Positions 46,501-54,654 of a stretch of DNA of 64,000 bases are shown one piece after another. Every line of letters starts with the position of its first letter. Position 1 is the first letter of the stretch. Under the pieces are notes generated by a model. It had not been told where the DNA came from. It made no database searches and saw only the letters and a list, made by a program, of their open reading frames with translations. The position numbers were made by a program, and so were the translations under genes. The stretch is from Zantedeschia hybrid cultivar (taxonomy: Eukaryota; Streptophyta; Magnoliopsida; Alismatales; Araceae): assembly GCA_030544215.1 (NCBI GenBank), contig JARZZO010000014.1, positions 22,203,734-22,267,733 of the forward strand, written 5' to 3'.

Positions 46501-49500
46501 TTCATGGTGAGAGTAAATGGAGTTTCTCCCATTCATCAAGATATAATTTATCTCCCATATGGAGGAACATTCTTAAGTGTGCTGATTTCATGGTCACCTC
46601 TTGCGAAGTCCAAGTGGGTAATGGCAGGGACATACGATTTTGGAAGGACAAATGGTGCTCCAATCTGGATTTGACTGTGGTTTTCAGCAATCTTTTCAGC
46701 ATTGCCCAGAACAAGGATGCTTCGGTTGAAGAGGTTCTGTCTCATAGCAGTACAGGCCAGTTTACCCTAATGCTTAGAAGGAATCCTACCGATGTGGAAG
46801 CAGAGGAACTGATTGCCTTGCTTAACTTAATCAATGGTGTTAGGACATGCAGTGAGGTGCAAGATAAGAGGGCTTGGAGATGGACTAATAATGGGCTGTT
46901 TTCGGTTAAATCCCTGGTTCAATTTTTGAATGATGGTGGTACTAGGGTTTGGTGGAAGGATCTAATTTGGTCTAACCAACTTCCTAATAAAATAAGGGTG
47001 TTTCTATGGAAGCTCGCATGGAATAGAAGTCTTACGGGAATGAGGGCGAAGCGACTTAAACTTCCCGGGAGATCCTTATGTATGTTCTGTGCACTCTTCG
47101 AGGAAGACCAACTCCACTTATTCTGCAAATGTGGCATTATCTCCATCCAATGGAAGAGTATGTGCATGATATTTGGAATTGGTTGGGTGGAGCACTCCTC
47201 TGTGCTGAATCTGCTGAAATGGTGGACCACTGTTTCTGCGTCAAAGGAATTCATACATGTATGGCTTCTACTTTGTCCGGCCATGCTGTGGACTATATGG
47301 TGTGAAAGGAATAGAAGGAAATTCAGCGACCAATTCAGCAGTGCGAATGAACTCTTGAAGATGACATTTAGATGGGTGGAAGAGTGGGGACGGGCAGCTG
47401 GTATCTTGAATGTTGGCAGTTCTGTTATTTCGGACAAAATCAAATTGTGGAGGAAGCTGATTTCTTAATGTTACCTCCTTTGTTACCCTGTAACCTGTTT
47501 TATCTTCTTGATAAAACAGCTTTTGTTAGGATCTTTTAAATCTTTTGAGACTTGGATGGGGGTCTGTCCTATCCAAGGGTGTGCCCTCTTGGGCTTTCCT
47601 GTACCTCTCTCACTTATTTCAATGGAATTGTGACTCTGTCACCTTCTAAAAAAAGAATCATACTACTGACCAATAAGCACCACTTACTTAGATGTCTCTT
47701 ATATTTATAAATATAATTCAAAAACATAGAAGACATACTAATGCGCATTTCCTAATGACATTAAGGGGTATTTTGATATGTAAAAATCTCATAGAACACT
47801 TGTGCTTTTCTTGGTACCCTGTGGCGGTGGGGGTTTTTTTTTTTTTGAAGGTGACCAAAGGTCACATTTCATTGATGAAATAGAGAGGTTACACTTTGAC
47901 CGAAGTCAAATACAAATCACTACTCAACTAACTCAGTCTATGGAGAAGTATTATCTAGAGGATAATAAAAGATAAATTACAGAAAAAGATTCTTAAAATT
48001 CAAAACAGCAAGGAGCAGAGAAGAATCCTCCATGTTATACAGAAGCCCAGCAGCTTTCGTCCAGTTGTAAGTCCACATGACAGCTCTTGCCAAGATGTCA
48101 TCTATCTGGTTGCGTGTTTGACTGAAAATTCTAGAGTTACTTTGAATCCAGATGGACCAAAGCATGGCTGGCATAAAAATAGACCAGATCTTGTGCTCGG
48201 ATGGGATTGGACATATCCCATTCCAATCTTGGAGAAGGCTTGGTATATCCTGGAAGTCCATCCATTGAAAAGAGAGTAACAGTCCAATGATTTTCTATAA
48301 AACAGTGATGACCCCACAATGCATAAACAAATGCTCAGCATTTTCATCCAGAATTCCACATAAAACACATTTAGAAATTTTGACATGGAGAATATACTTC
48401 AGTCTGTCCATAGTGGGGAGTCTGCCCAGAGCCATCTTCCAAAGAAAAACCCTAATTTTGGTGGGAAGAATAGTGGACCACACAAATTGATGCCAATTGA
48501 CTCTTAATCTTCTGTCACTAAGAATTTTGGTGAGAGCATTGACAGAAAAAACCCCTTTACAATTCCAAGTCCAATGTCTAGAGTCCTTCTGTAGATTATT
48601 GGGAAAAATCTGATGTATATATTTGAGAATAAGCAAAAGTTGATCCCTTTCAATGCCTACAGGCTTCCTTCTAAGACTGATATTCCAGTGGCTGCTTTCC
48701 TCTGGAGAATAGATGTAATTAATTGTCTTCCAGTTGTCCTCTGCAATGCTATATATGTGCTGAAATTTAGTGACAGGAGCGTATTGGGAAGCAGCTTTCT
48801 GACATCGGGAATTTGGGGTTTTGCGGCAGATGATATGCTGCGCTATTGGGCCGACAAGTACGATTATGTTGTTTAAAATGTAAATGCATATCTTACGTGT
48901 TTTAAATAGACGTGTTGAAAAGTCACGTATAAAGTTGTATCTTTGCCATAGAGATGGGAAACGGCCAATTCTCTATTTCAAATGTTTGTTCGCGTACTAT
49001 ACACATATAATTCGCAAATTAACTAACTATGAACAGATCAAACATGGAGGGGACAAAGAAATGAGGCACGTAAAAAGGATAGAGAAGAAGAGATGACCTA
49101 AAAGTAATAATTATGGATGCTCTAAAAAGGAAGAAAGCATCATACTGCTATCATTAGGCCCTTATTAGGAGTCCTAAAAAACTATGACTATTGAAAGGGA
49201 CTAAAATTCCCCTAAGAATGAAGAAAATACATAAAATGGAGAGATGCCTCAAAATCAAGGATGGCAGTACTGGTCTCGGTACCGGTATCTGAGGGTACTG
49301 ATACGGATACCGGGCATATCGTCCCGGTACCGGTCCATTTTGGTCTAGTACCGGCCGATAAAAGTTTTTTTTTCTTATTTCTTTTTTAATACAAATGACT
49401 CGTATCGGGCTATCCTCTAGCATTCTATTAATACTCACCGATACTGCCAACCATGCTCAAAACTGATATGTATTGGCCGATATTGCCAACCATGCTCAAA

Positions 49501-52500
49501 ACTTTAGTACTAATGAAGTAAAATGAAGAACTGACTTTTCTTTCAAGCAAAAGTAAAGAAGTGACATGGCTGCCAATTTTCTTGTTGCTTCTATGTGATC
49601 CTCATCCCTAAAGGGCAGCCCAGTGTCATGAGGCTCCTGCCACTGCAGGTCTAGGATCGGTAAATTGTACACAGCCTTACGCTTGCTTTTTGCAAAGAGA
49701 TTGTTTCCGGAATTGAATCTGTGACTTTCAAGTCACAACGGAGCAAGCTTACTGTTGCACCATTGGCTGCCCATAATGTGATCCTCATCCCTCAAATGAC
49801 AAATAATGCATATGCAACTCCACCACAATTGTCCATCATACAGATGATCCTGCTCCCATATTGCTGCTACACTCTTTGAACAATGTTGTGACTGGTCTTT
49901 GTCATATTAACAACAGGGGGACCAAACTCTATTCTACATCATGGCTGTACTTCTGCTTTTATTTAATTATATTTGGCTTCATCATGGTAAAGGCTTACAG
50001 CCTGATGCAACATCAGTAGTCCAGTGATGTTGTGGTTAATCATAAAGAAATATGCACAGTATGACTATTGCTATTTCATGTTCGATGCATTGATAAGGTT
50101 TGAAGTTATTTTCATCCACAAGTTTGAGTTGATAACAAAAATTTTCATCTTACATGTGGCCTATTGTGTTTATGTCAATGTTAGTTATAAATATTGATTT
50201 GAATGCAGGTATAATGACATTGCTAAGATGGCTTTTGAAAGATCTGGACTTCATTTAGAAGAATCAGCCAACAAGAATGAAGTTCCTGCTCCCAAGAGTG
50301 TGGGCCATGTGGACAAGCCAGCCAGTATTGAGCGGTGAGACTCTTTAACTTCATGCATACCAGTTATGACATGGACAAAAGCTCGAACTATGTCACTATT
50401 TTCCAGCACTTTGGTTATAGAGCATGGGGGCACAATACTTAGCATTGTCCGGATATTTCTGGTTTTCTTCTTGTTTCTATAGGGTCATAATTGGAATTGG
50501 TGAGCAAGTCTACTCAGCACTTCTGTTGACAATTTTCTACATTGAGGTGTGCCATACTATTGCGTTCCATGCTATTGCGTTCCACATTTTCTCCCCTGTA
50601 TTGACATCTATATTGCATATCCTATTTGAAAGGGTATTCTTGCTTTGCACATCTTAGTCACATCCATGATCCCCTTCTTGGAGCAGGGTTGTGTTCCAAG
50701 TGTGACACAGTAATGATACACTCCTCACTCAAACAAAAACTGAAGAAATGAAAATGAAATAACAAGGCAACATGATTGGTTTCTCTTTTTCACTGCAGGT
50801 CATTGCGACAGGGTACATACCCTTTATTGGCAAGGCAATCAATTTCTTACTACTTTCATGGATATATGCATATTATTGTTTTGAGTATGTGAAAGATATT
50901 CCCGCATCTAGCATTAATTTGTTCTTATTTGAAGAGAAATTGTACTGACTTGAACTTGTATGATTTTAGGTATAAATGGAATCTCTCTGACCTGAGCTTA
51001 GACAAAAGGATCAAATCTTTTGAATCAAATTGGGCCTTTTTTGCTGGATTCGGTAACCTATTTATTGGTTTATATGCTTTAATAGAAATAATAACCTATA
51101 AAGTGCATTCACTTCTTTGAATTCTAGTTTTTGTATCTTGTGTAAAACAAATCCATTTGCCCGACAAACACTGCGTGAATTCTTGTTTTAGTCAAGTCAA
51201 TTAATTCTTGTCATCTAACTTCCTGCAAATTTTAGATTTAGATTCATGATGTGTGACATAGCACACATGCAATGTTGACATACTAATTGGTAAAGATGCA
51301 GCCAACGTAATACACAGCAGGATTTGTTTTTGTATGTGATGCTAATATTGCACTGTGCTAAACCTTTAATTAGGAAAACATATTGTAGTTGAAAATGGGT
51401 CAAGACACACAAAGGAAGAATAGATGAAAATTGGCTTGTTTCTTGTCATGATTGTATTTTCTAGATTATACCCTCTGTGATTGGATTCAATCCTTCCATT
51501 CCTCGACACCACATATCAGACAAAATTCGCAAACGTTCTGCTGTTGATACTTACAGAGTCGAACAGTTTATAACTCATTTTATTAATTTGAGATTTTATC
51601 GAGCAGTTTTTTTCCCTGCATTATTTTCCTATAGTTACTTTGATTTTTCTTTTAAATTTTCAAATTCCATGGTCTCTAATTTTTTAGTTTCTGCTATGCT
51701 TCAGGAAGTCCATGTGTCCTTGCAATTTTCTTTTTCCCCCCACTCATAAGCTACGGTGTTATGGCTATTCTATTTCCACTGGTATACGCCAAACCTTCTG
51801 GTCCACATTTCTAGATTTTTTTTTTCCTGCATCTTATTGTTGTGTGTGATGAATCAGTTTATTTTCATTTTTATGGCTACTGCATATTTAATCCATACAG
51901 TTAGATCTTTGTTACTTCAATGGATTTTGATGAAATTAGTCTGTCAGTTTGTATTAACAGCAATTGGCACCAATGAAGAACAAGTTATTAGTTCACAGAG
52001 AAGATCATGGAGAGGAGGAGGGCCACAGAAGCTTCCAATATTTTATGCTGCAAATATTCTATCGTAAGTTGCTTACTTGCTGCTTAAACCATCATTTTGT
52101 ATAAAAGTAGGTCTGTTGCTCCAATAATCTCTTATGAACTGTATGGGTGTATAAACTAGGTTCGTATTTTGATTGAGGATTTTATGATTGGCATTTTGTT
52201 AGCCTAAACTGTGTACCCTGGTATATTATGGTTCCATCTCACCCCACTTCTATGAAGTAAATGGGAGGGAATTGAATTCTCGCCATTACAGGTGAATTCA
52301 GCTTACATTCATTTCCTATTCTCACTTGAATGAAACCATACTCACTAAGCCATGAATTCAATTGTCACTCAAATAAACTCTGCTTACTAACACATGAAAT
52401 CAATTCCCTGTCAAAACTCGTGCAAGACCTAGTAAAATGTTCACAAGCGGCAACACAATTTATCATAGTGAACCAAATTACACATCTCACTAACTCCTCT

Positions 52501-52987
52501 CAGCAGATAGAATTTCTCAGCACATGTATAAAAATCGTAGTTAGTTGCTCCCCATCTCCCCACCAGACTGGATGCGAATGATGATGACTGAGATTCATAA
52601 ACAGTGGGAACATTTAATAATCTTTGCAAATGAACCTTTCTGCTCTTATGTGGGTCAAATGCTTTAAGAATTAGGGGTGTTAAAGCACTGTTACCTGGTG
52701 GCAGAAAAGTATGTCTTGTTTCCTTATATTTTTCTGCAATGGCAAATGGTTCTTGTCAACAGTAACATCTATAATTTGTTAAATATTCATTATATGGTAG
52801 CATTAATCTAATAGCCATTTAATGGTATGCTACCTTTAGTTTTTTTCACTGAATGATTCTTGTGGTGATTCACCCTTCATGTCCAAGGGAGATCGCTCAT
52901 TCAGTTCGGATGACTTGATTATTCTATCAATGAAACAGGATGAAGGTGCTGCAATTGTTTCCTGATGTAGATAACAAAGTGCAATGA
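37573..52987 (+). CDS. EI24: EI24 homologue (etoposide-induced 2.4 family membrane protein), 11 exons
   Basis: Polytopic ER membrane protein of the EI24 family (Pfam EI24), linked in animals to apoptosis and autophagy; plant roles are less defined. Exons: 37573-37676, 37805-37870, 38464-38614, 39289-39341, 50209-50334, 50483-50546, 50799-50884, 50970-51052, 51705-51781, 51948-52063 and 52939-52987 (TGA). All join in phase through GT-AG introns and give 324 residues, the usual plant length. The start sits in a strong context (GCCGCCATGG). Conserved blocks are KLLVRTGQCFLLNGLIFLG, WILPDQC, FWFYPLYVFSFILS, IGIGEQVYS, GYIPFIGKA, LSWIYAYYCFEYKWN, FESNWAFFAGFG and EQVISSQRR. Hydrophobic stretches correspond to several membrane segments. 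The hydrophilic exon 5 (about residues 126-166) is a variable loop. Intron 4 is 10.9 kb and holds an intact LINE in the same orientation. Confidence 0.95.
38037..38063. repeat. (CT)n microsatellite
   Basis: CT dinucleotide run in EI24 intron 2, following the CAATCATCC stretch. Confidence 0.9.
40375..40710. repeat. Diverged direct repeat, two units
   Basis: Two units of about 175 bp share AGGAGGAA.TGGCTACT.AGTGG, TTATTGGG.CTTGT.ATGG and TACTTCAGTTTTGTGG.GA (near 40420-40510 and 40590-40690). They lie in EI24 intron 4, left of the intact LINE. Origin unknown. Confidence 0.6.
41641..43812 (+). CDS. LINE ORF1 protein, 723 aa (zinc knuckles plus DUF4283-like domain)
   Basis: Nucleic-acid-binding ORF1 protein expected to coat LINE RNA. 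A Gly/Arg-rich N-terminus (residues 1-25) is followed by two CCHC knuckles: C59-C62-H67-C72 and C78-C81-H86-C91. A DUF4283-like, RRM-type region follows at about residues 130-280 (SCVVISFRE, EIWPEVNFWCIRRID, VWCKLFGVPLHLWN). The rest is low-complexity and probably disordered, with a basic C-terminus (RKGTGGGIKIGKREANF). In many plant L1 ORF1 proteins the knuckle follows DUF4283; here it precedes it. The stop TGA overlaps the ORF2 start (ATGA). The start is the first ATG, 33 bp from the element end. Confidence 0.93.
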   Translation: MSEDSRRGNPGGGSRGGNFGGDSSGIREGWVVVQSKNRRNSALRRHQVEGGFPVDRDVCIRCLGKGHHAVVCRDPVRCLHCREAGHRRRHCPLLRQPISKSEGSVRQDQLAGGQTATFGGTNRLKIFPGVVEIPWSTEVEPAKRLLESCVVISFRENSKEEVVTDEVVKIRLQEIWPEVNFWCIRRIDIGSFLVRTDSESWRSFVCSTGTFEVKEGVSAFASPWKVEVGTDPTEDGIEVWCKLFGVPLHLWNVNSFQAICSKFGRLREVDGKWLRGDNLSFARVKVSVDQIEGISDKIKISAMGAAFWVRVEKENPGLTKQPERDWSWADVVCEYRRYRQRRDGNAGTGEPGCGTMLEQGSGFYPVLEGAGTESENAPNLTNSVELSQLEAKSQTGFKMSIHGGSGPRPHEGKGVLGKGPDPSSGGTEQTFVFGDGASLLNGLEEAQYGGPAMNSTKSIQERDGCGVSGEEDEQVRSRILDPGLDGVHYDPFGLDPDLTTNRACSGPVRESVVNPALSRRLLPRASANGTRQGKQSIGREVPPNHRVTTSPSNALVCIESSLGIDQAESVELRVDYMEKARQINEESFASTGRQDGMEEECLNGVRNTGKLQEVTLNAQIVPYIPSEVPLAVQKASDEDVWMNEIILLGQRIGVSFAGREVMILSFLKKLRRHDALLHSTKRKGTGGGIKIGKREANFVKNNEIVDTLRGKKLKEEGRITTLP
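43809..47468 (+). CDS. LINE ORF2 polyprotein, 1,219 aa (APE endonuclease, reverse transcriptase, zinc domain)
   Basis: Enzyme for target-primed reverse transcription. The APE-type endonuclease covers about residues 1-235 (SWNVRGFNG, LQETKM, SVYGPH, GDFNCVR, SDHIPL). A linker (about 290-450) contains the KEHWLKEGDKNTSFFH block. The RT (about 455-760) has MDPNKAPGPDGFS, DFRPISLLNG, LVKLDFEKAYD, SSRGLRQGDPLSP and the catalytic FADD at 689-692. A C-terminal zf-RVT-like region (about 1040-1110) has LPNKIRVFLWKLAW and CMFC...HLFCKC. There is no RNase H domain, as usual for many L1 elements. All catalytic motifs seen are intact. Translation probably depends on the ATGA overlap with ORF1. Confidence 0.96.
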   Translation: MNLVSWNVRGFNGKSKVRAVRDLALSLQLDCICLQETKMPSLDKDISDRLSGTKLNQAAVLPADGAKGGQVILWNGDKFEGNICDMGTYSISVSFSCKNKRTNNERWIITSVYGPHTEQQRVSFFEELYRLHSLFAEAWCIMGDFNCVRYPWERSGRQKWSKDMEIINQWIREVKLMDMEIPNMKFTWSNLQQVSTQSRLDRVLISAEWFRRFPLTNVKGLCRSVSDHIPLHLRMEDKKVGFRTFRYELKWQKEADFRDLVRDWWNQAPKAVSAIQSFQEKLKWTRRCMKQWAKKKFGRVSAERQTMISKIEKLELKSESGDLSTQELQSLKDLKKAYNEELLKEEISWKQRAKEHWLKEGDKNTSFFHAVASAKKRFLTIEHIKENGAVIEDPEEIKTRFVAFYKNLFSEDHPLRPHLQEGLLPVLEVVDAEQLCEPFSEEEVKTTIFSMDPNKAPGPDGFSLGFYQFCWDIIKTDVVNFVQEFHERPEGIKLVNSTHIVLIPKTEGADRMADFRPISLLNGCYKIITKILTNRLKRVIHKLVGMNQSAFVQGRFILDNFMAAQEAIHHYKIRHKQGVLVKLDFEKAYDTINWNCLLKTLEIMGFNTKWIRWVRCCISSSRFSVLINREPCGFFSSSRGLRQGDPLSPLLFLLIGQILSTLWDNAAQQGLVEGFRIGRSHIHLSHLQFADDTLLFTPGSIEDIQNIKSLLILVEIITGLKINYEKSDIVGLNMTQQRVQDIANSLKCKVSNFPIKYLGLPLSNGVTRVRDWDGLIKKFENRLEGWKSNFLSGGGRLILSKSVLSSLALYYASVLKIPRTVEKIIESARSSFFWAGGKREKRGMHLVAWKNVCKSKEQGGIGLCGIAIFNKALLAKWLWRRGEYLDALWAVIVNDLYFHGESKWSFSHSSRYNLSPIWRNILKCADFMVTSCEVQVGNGRDIRFWKDKWCSNLDLTVVFSNLFSIAQNKDASVEEVLSHSSTGQFTLMLRRNPTDVEAEELIALLNLINGVRTCSEVQDKRAWRWTNNGLFSVKSLVQFLNDGGTRVWWKDLIWSNQLPNKIRVFLWKLAWNRSLTGMRAKRLKLPGRSLCMFCALFEEDQLHLFCKCGIISIQWKSMCMIFGIGWVEHSSVLNLLKWWTTVSASKEFIHVWLLLCPAMLWTIWCERNRRKFSDQFSSANELLKMTFRWVEEWGRAAGILNVGSSVISDKIKLWRKLIS
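47495..47519 (+). other. LINE 3' UTR stem-loop
   Basis: CTGTTTTATC, loop TTCTT, GATAAAACAG: a perfect 10-bp stem between the ORF2 stop and the poly(A). Corresponding stems occur in the related copies at 3812-3832, 9505-9541 and 47949-47967. Confidence 0.85.
47827..48870 (-). mobile_element. 5'-truncated LINE in EI24 intron 4, minus strand
   Basis: Poly(T) at 47827-47840, followed by GAAGGTGACC, is the inverted LINE tail. Minus-strand frames read upward: an ORF2 C-terminal segment (48261-47977, LWSIWIQSNSRIF), the zinc region (48636-48295, LPTKIRVFLWKMAL, CVLCGILDENAEHLFMHCG) and a WNISLRRKP block near 48680. A 7-bp TATTATC/GATAATA stem lies at 47949-47967. The 5' end is about 48870. No clear target duplication was found. 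Confidence 0.85.
49257..49494. repeat. MITE with GG.TGGCAGTA termini and duplicated right end
   Basis: The left end GGATGGCAGTACTGG (49259) and the inverted right end GGTTGGCAGTATCGG (ending 49454) match each other and the element at 10227-10364. Flanks CTCAAAATC and CTCAAAACT are near-identical, suggesting a target duplication. The right terminus plus flank is repeated once more with a 39-bp period (to 49494). Confidence 0.65.
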
Positions 52988-54654
52988 CCAAATATCGAAG
53001 AATTATGCATCGTTGTATTTTGGAAGTCCTGCAAGACATTGCATCCGATGATTTAAATTAAATTGTGCGTGAAGTGTTGGATGGAATTGCAAAGTTTCTT
53101 GTGCATAGTTGATACATGGGATTCACTGAATAGTGCCGAAGGTACAAAATTTTTGGAGGGATGTATATTCTGTAAATTTATCAACATTATTATCACTTAA
53201 TCTTATGTACTATATTTATCGGCCTAGCAGTGAATCTTATTCGTCATTTATCCGTTCACATTTGTGTGATCTTTATACTAGAAACTGTAGGGGTTTCTTT
53301 CAGTATGCTTAATATTCGATTATGGGCTGTAATAATCTGTCCTATGTTATGAAGAGGGATGAGTAAATTTATTCTAGTGATGCAATCTTCCTATTATTTC
53401 TTTGGTTTATTATAAAAGACTGGCGGTGCAATATTTCAGAAAATTGTTGTTTTTAGTAGGAAGATAACCTTCAATAACTCAAAACTTCCGTTCCCTCAAT
53501 AACTTAAACTTTCTTTCCGATCAAAGATGCTTCCATTTACACAAACTAAACAAGTTTTTGAAAGAGTGAACGGCCTGTAGCCTAGTTACAGCATCACAGT
53601 GGCATCTAACATTTTTATGGTTCAGATAATAAGAAGAGTATTTACTTTAGCAAGTGTTTGGTTCACAATAATTGCATATTATTTTTTAAGTATGTATAAG
53701 TAGCCGAATGTAATTTTTTAAGATTCTTTGGTGGCGTACATTTTTTCCCTCCTAACATCTTTCCAATATTTTATGATTATATGACAAGAAAATCCTACCT
53801 TGGTCGAGTTACGACATTGATTCCATGATTACCTTATACGCGTAATACCATTTGCGGTGTAGCTCTTAAGCTTTGTAGCTTGCAGGACCTGTTCGCAGCG
53901 TGGTTAGCATCGAACATAAGGATCTAAAGCTGTGGCATACCTAGAAAAAATTATTCGACTTTGCCAAAAGAACACTATTTCTAAAAAAACTGGCACGTAA
54001 ATCATTCCACAATGTTCCTTTGTCACATAGTGCAGTGATTAAATATTTGCATACCTTCATTAGTGCAGTGATTAAATATTTACTTGTCTTCTTAATAAGA
54101 CTTCAAATCACATGGCGTTATCCTCACCGAGAGAATTTTCTTTCCCCTCACAAAGTAGCACCAATTCAGCCCAAAAGTCTTGACAATAATTCTGGAGCCA
54201 AAGGAACCTCCCCGAGCACGACCTTAACAGGTCTCACCCTTTACCCCTCTACAAGTAGGATACGAGCCTCTGGGCCCGAAAGATATCTCTCTCCAGTATA
54301 CTATAAAAGGAAAGTTTTGATTCCCCCAATACCAGGGTGGGAAATGCCTATGCCGCTCTCAGATGCGCCCCTGCAAGATTTTGTATAATATCTTAGTCCA
54401 AAAGGCACAGCCTATACCTTCTTCGACCAGAAATAAATCTCTTAGAAATACATGATCTCAGTTCTACAACATTTGAAGAAAACAACCATTGTAAGACCTG
54501 AACAACTATTACATTCCCGATGCTTATCCTGTCGCCAATCAACATATCCAGACTGTTTTTTCTTCAGCCTAAAACGATTAGTGAATGGACATCAAGAATG
54601 CAGTTCCCTGCGGCATAAATTTGAAATAACGGCTGAGCATTCTGCACCACGATC
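52988..54654. other. Convergent intergenic gap between EI24 and RPL21
   Basis: No coding similarity was recognised. The part at about 54110-54400 contains ACTATAAAAGG (54300) and GC-richer sequence that could be a decayed LTR, but no partner was seen. The facing 3' ends of EI24 and RPL21 are 1.67 kb apart. Confidence 0.5.

Larger units (their letters stand above)
41608..47652 (+). mobile_element. Full-length, coding-intact LINE (L1-type) in EI24 intron 4
   Basis: About 6.05 kb flanked by a 16-bp target duplication AAGAATCATACTACTG (41592-41607 and 47653-47668). It has a 33-bp 5' leader (GGGGACAATTGGAG...), ORF1 (41641-43812), ORF2 (43809-47468), a 3' UTR with a perfect 10-bp stem-loop CTGTTTTATC/GATAAAACAG (47495-47519), the terminal GTCACCTTC motif and a short A tail. 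Both ORFs are open from start to stop, and the duplication copies are identical. Insertion was therefore recent and the copy may be able to transpose. It shares the family with the damaged copies at 3.7-7.6, 9.4-17.0 and 47.8-48.9 kb. Confidence 0.96.

Noticed and set aside
46919..47443. 174-codon minus-strand open frame
   Set aside because: Antisense shadow of the LINE ORF2 C-terminal region.
50207..52987. C-terminal EI24 exons first considered as an HVA22/REEP-family gene
   Set aside because: Blocks such as IGIGEQVYS, YAYYCFEYKWN and ISSQRR fit EI24, and the upstream exons complete that family's length.
54110..54400. Possible solo LTR with TATAAAAGG
   Set aside because: No matching ends, target duplication or internal motifs could be found, so it was left as unassigned intergenic DNA.
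54491..54605. Minus-strand KKKQSGYVDWRQDK segment first considered as the last RPL21 exon
   Set aside because: The true continuation was found at 54907-54833 and 54726-54655 with correct splice sites and bL21 sequence.
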